Notes under the pieces: model-generated
The model's database searches: none
What the model saw: only the letters and a program-made list of their open reading frames with translations
Told to the model about the DNA's origin: nothing
DNA from: Trametes villosa
Taxonomy: Eukaryota > Basidiomycota > Agaricomycetes > Polyporales > Polyporaceae
DNA: 64,000 nucleotides
Direction: 5' to 3'
Assembly: GCA_002964805.2 (NCBI GenBank)
Contig: PUDQ02000001.1
Span: 1,760,001-1,824,000 of the forward strand
Program-made: the position numbers and the translations under genes
Shown here: positions 11,814-22,613 of the stretch, piece by piece
How positions within the stretch are numbered: the first letter of the stretch is position 1
Layout: the number at the start of each line of letters is the position of its first letter

Positions 11814-12234
11814 TCATGCGCCGCCTCTGCAACGACTTTCAGTTGTGTATTACGATAGAGTAGGAGTAAGACGCACACTAGGATGTTGTTGCTATAGAAG
11901 AACGGTTAGTTCCAGCACGGGGAGGAGAGACTGCATAGTGCTTACATGGGGATGTGGATGAGCTTCACGAAGTAGCCGATGAAACCCATGACCGCAAAAC
12001 CGATGGCAACGGCCTTGGAGATCTGGATGAACTCTGTAGCGCGAGCTCAGTGTTTGTCAAGGCGCTGGGCCAGCATTCGAGCGAACCTTTCCGGGAGGGC
12101 TTCGTGCAGCGAGTGAGGAACTATGGAGTGTTTTCAGCGCATGTTTTGTTCGCTTGCGACGAGAGACATACCTGCTGGCCGTCGTGGACGAACTCCTGGG
12201 GGATCTCAACAAATTCCTTGAGCTTTTCGGACAT
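11814..12234 (-). CDS. SSS1: Sec61 gamma subunit of the ER translocon
   Basis: The small single-span subunit that clamps the Sec61 channel at the ER membrane. Five exons give a 70-residue protein, the usual length. Exon 1 (from ATG at 12234) encodes '[20 protein letters not shown]'. Exon 2 encodes '[11 protein letters not shown]', with the conserved RC.KP word. Exon 3 encodes '[20 protein letters not shown]' and the start of 'YFVKLIHIP', which contain the transmembrane helix. Exon 4 completes INNIL. A terminal exon of only 13 nt (11814-11826) supplies G-G-A and the TGA after splicing GT|A. All introns are GT-AG. It shares a 266-bp divergent promoter with the PPR gene at 12501. Identity is very secure; the symbol is that of the yeast orthologue. 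Confidence 0.95.
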
Positions 12235-12500
12235 GTTGGCGGACGAGACTGAGTGTATGTGTGGGGGAGGAGGAAGAGTTGGTGGAACGCTGCTGGCGGT
12301 CGCGGTCGACGTGTAACTCCTGCGATCACGAGACCAGGCGCGCACCGTGGCGTGTAAGCGCCCGCGCACTTTCTGTCTCCGTCTGCCATCCTCTGCCTGC
12401 TATCCCTCCGCCTCTCGTCCATAGCCTCTGTTGGATGGAAAGGTAAGGCGACCGTTACTCCAGGAGTATAACATACTGAACTGTATCTAGTAGCTCATGA

Positions 12501-14867
12501 ATGTGCTTGCGGGGGATATTCGCTGAAGGCAGGATATCCACTCTTCGTCTCTCTGGCCGACCACTCGCTCTGCCCCTCCGCGTCCGACCAAACTTCGCAC
12601 CGTGCTATGTCTGTCAACACGTACGCAGGACATCCGGGTCTGCGCCTGCTCGCGCAGCGACTCACGATGCCGGCGCCCGGCTACGGGCAGCCATCGCCAA
12701 CTTTGCCCTAGCAGCTACCTCTCAGCCCGCCCACTCTCTGCGTCCCTCCTTTGATGTGCTTGTCTCCTGTATCGAGACCCTCGACGGACAAAACACCACG
12801 GAGACACACTTGGATGTACAGAAACTCGAAGAGGCCCTCATTCGGGTTGCCCATCTCGGGAACCATGCAGATCTCGACATCCTACCCAACGCCATCGAAC
12901 GCATTGCCTGTTTATCAGGCGTCAGTGCCGACAAATATGCTAGCGATATCTTCCGCCGCCTTCTCGCAGACTCCTCAGTCAACGCCGCTCTTCGCTGGCT
13001 GAGCGCATCCGCCGACACCAGGGACGTCGTCTATGCCTCGGAACTCTCGCCCTGGCGTGAACTCCTCTACGCGACGGCCAAGAAGTACGACTTCAACCAG
13101 GTTGCCCAAATCCTGAAACACATGCACGAACTTGGCATGCCTAGTGATCCAGAGACCTCTGAGGCGATCTTCGCGGGACTCTTCTCCGCCCAGCCTTCCG
13201 CCCGTGGCTATCGTCCTCCCGCCCTGAGCGGTGTCCGGTTCCTGGTGAAAACGCTTGGCCAGTGCAAGTACCCTTACGATTCCGCCACCCTCTCAACCAT
13301 CACCGAAGGGTACGCGCGCGTGGGCATGGAGGACGTTGCAAAGGATGCGGAAATCCTCTACATCTGCCACCTCGGCCAACGGGGTCTCATAAGTCCTGTG
13401 CGGCTGCGGAACATCCTGTCCTCCCTCGTGGAACGAAAGGATCGCGACGTTGTCACCCGCCTCGTCAGGCGTCTCATTCCGATCGGGTTGAGCCGCTCGG
13501 AGGCTACGCTCGGAGTCCTCTTGGCTCAGTCCGTCAGCCTTGGAGACCTTCGACACTGGGAGGGCGTCCTAGGCACGAAGGCTACTCCTCGAGTCGTTGC
13601 ACGCATGATGGAACGGCGCGCCAAGGGCCATCAGTCGAACTTCGAGCTGTTCGAGTACGCAGTCACCACTGGCATCTCGTTGTCGGCCCCCATGCTGCAA
13701 CACGTCGTGGGGCCCTTGCTCACGTCGCGTGGAGTGGAGAAACCTACGGAACGGTCGATCGACAAGGCGCTGGAGTATTACCGCGGCTTTGTTGCTAACC
13801 TGGGTGCCCCTACGGAGACCGAGCAGTCGGCGAGTGAGGAACAGGAAGCAACGGACTCGGAGGAACCCCTCACGATTACGGGCGTCCAGGTCAAGAACCC
13901 ATATCCCAACGCAGCCACGTACCAACTCCTCCTACGCTCCCTCACGTCCGCGAAGAATGTGACGAAGTACCTGCCGGCCGCCGTGTCCCTCGTCGCGGAC
14001 ATGCGCCGATTCGGTGTCCAGCTCGACTGGCAGTCGGCCACCAGCGTCATCATCCTCCTCATGGACGCCTCTCCCACTCCCGAGGAGGCCTTCCGCATGT
14101 ACCGCCTCATCGCGCAGCCCGAAGGCAAGCCCGACAAGACACCCATCCTGACCGAGGACGGCTACGTCGCGATCCTCGACGCGTTCTGCAAGCTCCCGAC
14201 GTGGCCGAACGGCGTCCCCTCCGTGCAGCTCTACTTCGAGATCATCGGCGACATGCGCAAGCACGGCATCCCGCTCGGCCCCAAGGCGTACACCGTCATC
14301 CTCGCGCAGGTCGGGCGGCTCGCGACCGCGACGCCCCCAGACGCCCGCGAGGCGCGCGAAGCCCTCGCGAAGGCGCTCGCGCGCGTGCACAACCACCTCA
14401 ACATGAACCCGTCCTTCACACCGGACACCCCCCTGTGGAACCAGCTCATGGACGCGTACCAGCGCGCGGGCTGCTTCGCGGAGGCGTGCCGGATCTGGCA
14501 GACGCTCTTCGCGAGCGCGCGCTTCAACCGCGCGAGCGTGAGCATCATCCTCGACGCGTGCGCGTACGCGCAGGCGTACGATATGGCCGTGCGCGTGTAC
14601 GCGGCGCTCACCGAGGTCGAGTTCCCGATGAACGTGCGCAACTGGAACACATACCTCGAGTGCCTGTGTCGCCTGGGCCGGCTCGACGAGGCGATGAAGG
14701 TGCTCTGCTTGGAGATGACGGGCCGGAACGATGGGGTGGAGCCGGACAAGGAGTCGGCAAGGATTTTGCTCAAGTTTGCAGTGGGGGAGAACCGGGAGGG
14801 GGAGGTCCGGAGCAGGTTGAAGAGGTTCCTGCCCAAGCTGTACTATTCTCTAGATGAATCTGTATAA
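12501..14867 (+). CDS. pentatricopeptide-repeat protein, probably mitochondrial
   Basis: An intronless 788-residue protein. The N-terminus is Arg-rich and lacks acidic residues after about residue 10 (GRPLALPLRVRPNF), like a mitochondrial presequence. Degenerate helical-hairpin repeats follow: 'PWRELLYATAKKYDFNQVAQ' with 'ILKHMHELGMPSD', 'NAATYQLLLRSLTSAKN', 'VQLYFEIIGDMRKHGIPLGP', 'PLWNQLMDAYQRAGCFAEAC' and 'NWNTYLECLCRLGRLDEAMK'. These have the 35-residue PPR rhythm. Fungal PPR proteins of this size mostly act in mitochondrial RNA processing or translation; the exact target is unknown. The stretch from about 14160 to 14660 has nearly exclusive G/C third positions, unlike the first half. The ATG at 12501 gives the presequence; another ATG four bases upstream is in a different frame and is soon closed. 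Confidence 0.85.
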   Translation: MCLRGIFAEGRISTLRLSGRPLALPLRVRPNFAPCYVCQHVRRTSGSAPARAATHDAGARLRAAIANFALAATSQPAHSLRPSFDVLVSCIETLDGQNTTETHLDVQKLEEALIRVAHLGNHADLDILPNAIERIACLSGVSADKYASDIFRRLLADSSVNAALRWLSASADTRDVVYASELSPWRELLYATAKKYDFNQVAQILKHMHELGMPSDPETSEAIFAGLFSAQPSARGYRPPALSGVRFLVKTLGQCKYPYDSATLSTITEGYARVGMEDVAKDAEILYICHLGQRGLISPVRLRNILSSLVERKDRDVVTRLVRRLIPIGLSRSEATLGVLLAQSVSLGDLRHWEGVLGTKATPRVVARMMERRAKGHQSNFELFEYAVTTGISLSAPMLQHVVGPLLTSRGVEKPTERSIDKALEYYRGFVANLGAPTETEQSASEEQEATDSEEPLTITGVQVKNPYPNAATYQLLLRSLTSAKNVTKYLPAAVSLVADMRRFGVQLDWQSATSVIILLMDASPTPEEAFRMYRLIAQPEGKPDKTPILTEDGYVAILDAFCKLPTWPNGVPSVQLYFEIIGDMRKHGIPLGPKAYTVILAQVGRLATATPPDAREAREALAKALARVHNHLNMNPSFTPDTPLWNQLMDAYQRAGCFAEACRIWQTLFASARFNRASVSIILDACAYAQAYDMAVRVYAALTEVEFPMNVRNWNTYLECLCRLGRLDEAMKVLCLEMTGRNDGVEPDKESARILLKFAVGENREGEVRSRLKRFLPKLYYSLDESV

Positions 14868-15077
14868 TTCCCCGTGCGCTGCGTGTGATGCCGACCCATG
14901 GAATGTGTGCTGTATTGCGAACTACTATGGTATGCAACAGGAGAGCGAATGTGTATGATACAGAAGAGATGCGTGCGCGGTTGAACAGGACGCGGGGCCG
15001 GGCAAGGGCCATCTAGGAGAATAGAGAGCCCGTGTAAGGTATCAGTACAGTGTTCGGGGTGCAGAGTCTAGCGATGA

Positions 15078-18000
15078 TCAGAGCGAAGATGCGGATTCCT
15101 CTACGGAGGGGCAGTCACACTGCGGAAGAATATGTCAGCGGTCGGTATAAGTGTCCATGACAGAGGTGAAACTCACGATGAGGTGGGTGTCGCCGTAAGC
15201 TGTGGGATCCGAAGATGATCAGCACGACACGACAGGATGTGAGTGCACACAAAAACTGACCGTCGTCAATACGGGAAACAGTGGGCCAGAACTTCTTCTC
15301 GAGAAGCCACGGCATGGGGTACGCAGCCGTCTGGCGGGAGTATGGGCTACGAACACATGGATTGGCACGTTGTCTGGTAGTGACCACAGGGATACGCACC
15401 GATTCCATTCCTCCTCGGACTGCGCAATCACGGAAATAGGGTGCGGGGCGTTTTTGAGGACGTTGTTGTCCTTGGGCTGCTTGCCGGTGATGATCTCCTC
15501 AGCCTCCTTACGGATCTGGATCATGGCGTCGCAGAACCTGCAGGACTTTGTTCAGCATGCATCAACCACATCCACCGGGCGCGGCTCACCTGTCAATCTC
15601 CTCGAGCGTCTCCGACTCGGTGGGCTCAATGAGCATGCACGTCGAGATAGGCCACGAGCAAGTCGGCGGGTGGAACCCGTAGTCCTGCAGACGCTTCGCA
15701 AAGTCGTTGACCTTCAGACCCGCGGCCTTGTCGAACTCGGCGAGGTCAATGAGGAGCTCGTGCGCGACGCGGCCCTTGCCGTTCTTGAAGCGCAGGTTGT
15801 AGTGGCCCGACAAGCGCTGCGCCATGTAGTTGGCGTTCAGGAGCGCGAGCTTCGACGCGTCGGAGAGGCCCGCGCCGCCGAGCATCTTGATGTATGCCCA
15901 GGAGATGAGGAGGATGGAGGCGCTGCCGTAGGGCGCGGCTGCGACGGCGTTGATGGCCTTGTCGCCGCCGGTAGCGATGATAGGGTGGGTGGGGAGGAAG
16001 GGGGCGAGGTGCTCAGCGGCGCAGATGGGGCCGACACCGGGACCGCCACCGCCGTGGGGACTGTATAATCGTTGGTGAGTTGGTTACATACGCAGTACGC
16101 CTACGGTATCGCTTACATGGCAAAGGTCTTGTGCAAGTTCATGTGGCAGACATCGCCGCCGCAAGTGGCAGGGTTCGTGACACCGATCTGCGCGTTCAGG
16201 TTGGCACCATCGAGGTAGACCTGGCCGCCGTTGTCGTGGATGATCTTGCAAGCCTGGGAAGAATGTCAGCTGTACACCCTAAATAGGTGAATGGAGATAC
16301 TTACATCCTGCACACCATCCTCAAACACACCGAAGGTAGAGGGGTAGGTGATCTGAGCACAATGTCAGCGCTTTGCCCTAAGATTAGTTTTCTGATGCTT
16401 ACCATGAACGCAGCGAGCTTGTCCTTGTGCTTCTCGGCCTTCGTCTTCAGGTCCTCGAGGTCAAGGTTGCCATCCGGGTGCGTCTTGACAGGGACGACCT
16501 TGAGGCCAGCCATGACAGCCGACTATCGTAGCCGTGTAAGCTACAGCGCATAGACCCACAATTATACGAGACTTACAGCCGGGTTCGTGCCGTGGGCACT
16601 GACGGGGATGAGGCAGATGTCGCGGTGGCCCTCGCCGCGCGACTCGTGGTATGCTCTGATGACCGACAGACCAGCGTACTCGCCCGCAGCACCGGAGTTG
16701 GGCTGGAGAGAGCAAGCATGGAACCCAGTGATCTTGCAGAGGTCGGACTCGAGTTCCTACACGCGCTTTTAGTACAAATCCTCTCAAGGCCTGCAATAAT
16801 GGTATCTCACCTTGATCAACTCCTCGTAGCCCTTGACCTGGTCCTTCGGCGCAAACGGGTGCACATTCGCGAACTCGGGCCACGTCAGCGGGATCATGCT
16901 GCTCGTGCTGTTCAGCTTCATCGTGCAGCTACCCAACGGGATCATCGCGTGCACGAGCCCGAGGTCCTTCGACTGGAGGTGGTAGATGTACCGGAGCATC
17001 TCCGTCTCGGAGTGGTGCGTGTTGAAGACCGGGTGCGGGAGGAACTTCGAAGTGCGGCGCAGAGCCTCGGGGATGGCAGGCGACGGAAGCGCGGTGGAAG
17101 AGAGATCGGCGAGGGAGACGGGCGACTGCGAGGCGGCGGACGCGAAGACGTTGATCAGGGCGACGATGTCCTCAGCGCCGACACTCTCATCCAAAGTCAA
17201 GCCAACATGGCTCTGGTCGATCCGGCGCAAGTTGATACCAGCTGCAAGCGCCGCGGTGTGGAGGGCCTCTGCATCCCTCACGACTTTGCTCACGTCGAAG
17301 GTGAGGGTGTCGAAGAACTGCGTGCTGACCGCCTTGTAACCGTAGTTTTCGACCGTGCTCTTGATGATCTGCGTGAAGCCGTGGACCTTCTGGGCGATGC
17401 GCTGCAAGCTGGCAGGGCCGTGGTAGACGGCGTACATCGCGGCCATGTTGGCAAGAAGAGCCTGGCTAGTGCAGATGTTGCTCGTAGCCTTCTCGCGACG
17501 GATGTGCTGTTCACGAGCTGTCGGAGAGTCAGTATTGCGTGAGAGAACTCGCACCGACAACACTCACTCTGAAGTGCGAGACGATACGCGGGCTTGCCAT
17601 TGACATCGCGACTCCTGCCAATAAGGCGACCAGGCATCTTGCGCTTGAGCTTGTCCGTAACAGCAAAAAACGCCGCATGAGGTCCACCATAGCCGGCAGG
17701 GACACCGAAGCGCGCCGAGTTACCGAGGACGATATCAGCGCCCCATTCGCCGGGCGGCTTGAGCATGGTAAGCGCCAGGAGGTCAGTCGCACAGACGAGT
17801 AGGGCGCCTGCGCCGTGGACAGCTTCTGCCAATCCGGAGAAGTCCTTGACTGCGCCGTTGACGTCAGGGTACTGGACGAGCACGCCGCAGAGATCCGCGC
17901 GGATGGCCTCGTCCTCGAGCGCGGTGAGCGCGTCGCCGACGACGAGGTTGATGCCAAAGCCCTTTGCGCGCGTCCGGAGCACCGCGATCGTCTGTGGCGC

Positions 18001-18746
18001 AACGCCGCTGTCCGCGAAGAAGGTCCGTTTCTTGCCGCTTGTACCGGTGAATGCCATAACCATGCCCTCGGCGGCTGCCGTAGCCTCGTCGAGAAGGGAG
18101 GCGTTTGCGATGTCCATCGACGTCAATGACATCACCATCGTCTGAAAGTTCACCAGGGACTCCAAGCGACCTGCAGCACCTCGTCAGACGCGTCCCGCGG
18201 ACACAGCAGCAGCGCGAGCGGACCTTGGGCAATCTCAGGCTGATAGGGCGTGTACGGGGTATACCAGGCCGGGCTTTCCATGACCTACGACGCGTCTCAG
18301 GAAGACTCAAACACATTGCAAGTGGAAGAACATACGTTGCGCAAGATCACAGGGGGTACCACCGCGTTGTGGTAGCCCATACCAATAAAGCTCTTGACAG
18401 GCTTGTTGGCCTTGCCGAGCTCCTTGGCTCTCTGGAAGAGCTCCGATTCGCTGAGCGCGGGGATCGACTCGTTGCTCACCGACGTGGACGACACCCGGAT
18501 TTTCTGGGGAACGGTGTCCGCGACGAATGCGTCCATGGAGTCGTAACCCAGCTTCGACAGCATGTGCGCGACCTCACTGTCATCGGGGCCGATGTGACGG
18601 TCCGAGAACGTGTCCAGAGACGCAAACAGAGAGGAGGGCGTCTTCGCTGTCGCGAGACCGCGCGAAGGACCCTTCAGGTGAGCTAAACGGGCATGGTGCC
18701 CGACGTTCTTCGAGACGAGGGCACAGAGGTTGCGAAAGGCCGCCAT
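15078..18746 (-). CDS. GCV2: glycine dehydrogenase (decarboxylating), P-protein
   Basis: The PLP-dependent P-protein of the mitochondrial glycine cleavage system, which decarboxylates glycine and passes the aminomethyl group to lipoyl H-protein. The N-terminus (from ATG at 18746) is basic and Ser/Ala-rich, a mitochondrial targeting sequence. Next come '[20 protein letters not shown]' and '[19 protein letters not shown]', then '[19 protein letters not shown]'. Later landmarks are '[18 protein letters not shown]', '[20 protein letters not shown]', '[19 protein letters not shown]' and '[18 protein letters not shown]', whose LHK lysine is the PLP Schiff-base residue. About ten exons are read. The last encodes '[13 protein letters not shown]' and stops at 15078-15080. 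Length is about 1000 residues, normal for the family. No broken motif is seen. Confidence 0.95.
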
Positions 18747-19713
18747 GGGCGGAAGAGGAGCACCCTGCGACCCGGGGGAGGGGCTGGGCGGTGGAACTGG
18801 GAGGGGAGACGGGCTGAGGGGGAGGAGGGCGCGAGGGGCCACATTTTGAGCACGCTGGATTCACCGAGCCATTCACCGAGTAAAAGCAAACGCTTATCGT
18901 CCTACACAGCGGCCAGCCCCTCCCCTTCCCCACCCCCGCCCTCCGGCGCTCCGCCAGCGTCTCCTCCCTCCCGGCTCCGGCGCTCGCTCTTTTTCTGCCC
19001 TCTTCGCCGCAGACCGGGGTCAGAAAATCACAGAGTCTCCCCAAGATGCTGGGGGAAGACCCAGAAGCCCTCCTGCATTTTTGCGCCCGTGATTGGATCG
19101 TCAAAAAGCCAAGAAAGCCAAACGGAGCTTGCAGGCGGGACGGTCACGAGTAAGCGTTCATGTGCCCGAAAAAACTTTTTCAGCTGACTCGGCTCCGTCG
19201 CCCTTCCGTCCCGAGTCTCGATCCCGTCGGTCTATTTCCATTTTGAGCGATCTATCCCGACGATTTTCATAACTTTGACATATGTACACACCTTGCAGAC
19301 AACATGTAAGAACGCTATATTGCAGCCTCGCACTCAGCATCCTGCGTTGCGCTTTCTCCTGCATAGTGAAGCCATCACTTGGCACTCCTGCATGGGTTGT
19401 GGGCGCAATCCTTATCTTTTGGCGAAGATACCTGCGCGCGGCTCTGATATCCACTGGTGGCAGGCGATGATTGCACGGCAATGATAGCTGCACTGTCCCG
19501 GCCCTGCAGTCTCGATCCTAATACATTTGAGCGAAACATCGACAACGAACAGGTCACCAGGAGGTGTGTTTTACGTCAAGGCACGAGTGCCATCCCGTCG
19601 GCGTAGGCGAACCGGCTAATTCCCGCTGGCGGCTACATCCTCCGACTGTCCCCTGCGAAGAGGATCGTCGGTCACCTCAGCAACGGCTAGGTCACAAATA
19701 GCAAGTACGAGAC
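18747..19713. other. intergenic, GCV2 promoter region
   Basis: About 970 bp between the GCV2 start and the ARMH3-like stop. The part next to GCV2 is pyrimidine-rich on the plus strand (18890-19010), and 19250-19700 is closer to balanced composition. No gene was seen. Confidence 0.5.
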
Positions 19714-22267
19714 TCACGGCGGGTCGTCCGTCCCGTGCGTGTCCGTCCCGTAGCTCAGGCCGTCCTGCTCGATGTCCTTCGCGACCGCGCGCAGCCCTTG
19801 GCTCGCTGAGCGCACTCCTACGCCTTTGCGCTTCTTCTCGTACTTATCCACCAGGGCGATGATATTCTCGAGCGCCTGGTTGGCCCGCGAGGTATTGCCC
19901 GACGAGCGTGCTTGGGCGGCGTCGGGAACGGGATTGGCGAGCTTGTCCAGAAGGGCACGCTGCTTCCGGAATACATCGGCGGAGCGCACGACTTCGTACT
20001 AGCAAGAATGTCAGCGTTCGCCCAAGTGAACCGACAGATAATACTCACAACAAGCTCGTGCACAGCTGCAGGGCTCGGAAGCAGCTGCTCGCTCCGGCAC
20101 AGAGCGAAGCCGACCAAGAGCAATGTCTGGAGTGATTCGTGTGAGCATTCGCACTCGTGTTCATAGCCGTAGAAGAAAGGAGCACCTCTTGGATCAGCTG
20201 CTCTACGCCTCCAGTAGCAGCCAACTTGTCCAGCTTGCTCACGAGGTAGCCCAGAAGCGAAATGAGCGCGCGCCATAGCTCCTGCCAGTGATACTCTAGT
20301 ACGCGAACGTCGTGAGCCGAACGTAATGCAGCCGATTGTATGCAGACGTACCTAGTCGAGCACGTTCCTTTTGCAGGTACCGCAGAACTTGGTAGCACGC
20401 CCGAATGCATGTGCTTGAGGGCTGTATGAGTACAACATCCAACACTATAAGAGGTGGTTTGACATACATGTAGCCGAGCACTTCGAGTTTCTTTTGGAGG
20501 TTGTGCCTAAGCCATAGGATACAGCAGTCGAGGAAAGCACACAGCGGAGGGCGAGGTGCCTCAAACAGAGGTAGCGGCGGAGCTCTCTGTAAAGTCCCGT
20601 GAGTACTGTATTCGTCGCGACGGCTCTCCAACAAGAGCAAAATCGACGGATGGACGGACCTGGCGGCAAATGCGTATATTGACGGTCGTATCCTGGCGCA
20701 GTGCGCCGAGAATCTCCTCGCTCTCGGAGATGACCAACAAGGTATTGAGGGCTAAGTTCGCATAGCCCATGGCCCGCGGAGAATTCGAGGATGAAGCATG
20801 GGCCAAGATATACGAAGACATGGACAGGAGAGTGAGCGGCAAGGGCGTGAATTTGGAAGACGTCTCCGGGCCCTCGTTTTCGCCTTCTTTGACCTCGAGG
20901 GTCTTAACGAAGGCCGCGCGGAATGCGGGGCTGCCGCGAAGGAACTCGGACAGACTGAGCGGGATGACGCATGCTTCGATAGGCCTGTAGCTCGCGTCAG
21001 CGGCCGTGGCGATATCGGAGACAGAAGAAGACTCACATGTACTCGAAACGCTTGCGAGAGCGGTTTATCGGGTTCGCAGCGAGTGCACGGTCGAGCCGCA
21101 ACGTAGACAGAACCGACCCGACTGTCCCGGTAGCAGGCGAGTCGTCGAAGAGAGCCTGGTACCCCCTGCTCGTTCACGTCAGCCATGACGCGGTTCGCCC
21201 TAAGACGCAGATATACTGACTTCTCGGTCCTCGCTGCAGCATAATTAGCAGCGCAGCATATCCTCCGCATCAGCTCCATGTTGGTCGTATCCTTGATACG
21301 GGAGAGGTAGGGGTTCATCTTCCCGCCATCGAACCTGTGGAAGTTGGCTAGGAGGGTGAGGAACAGCGCCGCCTCAAACATGTATTGACCCGTGTCGGGG
21401 GCGGTGATCATCTGCGAGCGTCGTGAGCGAAGCACCTCGCATGGTCATGGGGCAGACATACCACAGTGATGGAAGGGAAGAGGTCATGGCGGAGGAAGTA
21501 CGCTCCGGCGCTGAGCTGGCCTACGCCGCATACGAAAGTAACTGCCATCTGGAGCACGTCGTGCCGAAGGCTGGCTAGTGCGACTATCAGACGTGACTGA
21601 ACATAGAAGTGAGCTTCCTCCACATACCTGGGGCTGACGTATCGGACAGGATGCCTTCTATAGCAGCCATAAAGTTCTATGCGAGCATCAGTTTCCTCTA
21701 TCCTCCCTCTCAATCGCGTACTGCCCGTACCTTGAACACTTCGCCACTCTTCCCGACGCTCCCGGCGAAGACCTCCATGACCTCCCACGCCGTGAGGTTC
21801 TTGTTCATGATGCCGCGGCTCACCGCGGCCAGAGTAATCGCCGCATGGCTCTTCGTCTTCACACTGGCGTCCGCGGAGCGCAGCACCTGTATACACCCCT
21901 CTACGAGCCCGGTGAGGACAGGCTGAACGCAACAGCATGCTATGTAAGTGAGGTATTCACGGGCCCAGTCCGCTGTCAATGCGTACCTTGACCTTTCCGA
22001 GGCAGTCACCCGCCGACATGTCGCCCAGCGTAGCAACAAGGAATTCCCTGTCCACTTCTAGGGCAAAGAGGACCTGCCAGAACTTCTCTGCAGGGACATC
22101 GGGCGCGATCTGCGCTGGTGTGTTCCCCTGCAGGCAACAGTAATGAGTAAGACGCGGAACGCTACTGCAACTGCAGGACGCGGATAGGGACTTGCCTGAA
22201 AGAGCACGTCGCAAATGGCGACGAACTTCGACACGAAGTGCGCCTCAGAGTCGCGGCGGCGTTCCAT
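19714..22267 (-). CDS. ARMH3-like armadillo-type helical protein (DUF1741)
   Basis: Human ARMH3 (C10orf76) sits at the Golgi, where it supports GBF1 and PI4KB function. The ATG at 22267 opens 'MERRRDSEAHFVSKFVAIC', then 'PAEKFWQVLFALEVDREFL', which aligns with the human 'FWEELF' block. 'PVLTGLVEGCIQVLRSADAS' and 'YMFEAALFLTLLANFHRFD' with 'NPYLSRIKD' follow. The diagnostic C-terminal domain has 'APRPPLCAFLDCCILWLRHN', 'CIRACYQVLRYLQKERARL' and 'EYHWQELWRALISLLGYLVS', matching human 'HYTWRELWSALINLLKFL'. The last exon ends in a Lys-rich then acidic tail at 19714. At least ten exons are present; several junctions between 20000 and 21700 are approximate. Most published work is on animal ARMH3, so the Golgi role is inferred here. 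Confidence 0.82.
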
Positions 22268-22613
22268 TGACGGCGGCGGTCACGGCTTGCAAGGTACTCC
22301 CTGAATGTACGGATGCAACCGCTTTCCCAACGCCAGAAAAATGGTCCTTGGGGGAGCTGTAGATGGGCGTGTCGGGGAAAGTTCAGCGCCAACTCTCCTA
22401 TAACACCGAGAGACACGTTCAACCGCGAGCGCAGCACTCAATTCAATGTCGGTAGCGGTGTCGTTCCCAGCATCAGCATAGAAACCCGAGGAGTCGCTAG
22501 TCAGCTGTCGCGCTCCTGTTAGGCGAACATAGGAAGTGCACTAAAACACACCTCATAGGGAATAGTACAGATGATGCATTACGCTACAAATGCCACCTCG
22601 CGGTGCAATCCGC
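22268..22613. other. intergenic between RSC9 and ARMH3-like gene
   Basis: A 346-bp stretch between two minus-strand genes, containing the ARMH3-like promoter and RSC9 3' UTR. Upstream in-frame extension of ARMH3 is open for some distance, so a slightly longer N-terminus is possible. Confidence 0.45.

Noticed and set aside
16592..17542. 316-codon plus-strand open frame opposite GCV2
   Set aside because: It is a shadow of the well-conserved glycine decarboxylase exons on the minus strand and has no motif of its own. The same applies to 15202-16068.
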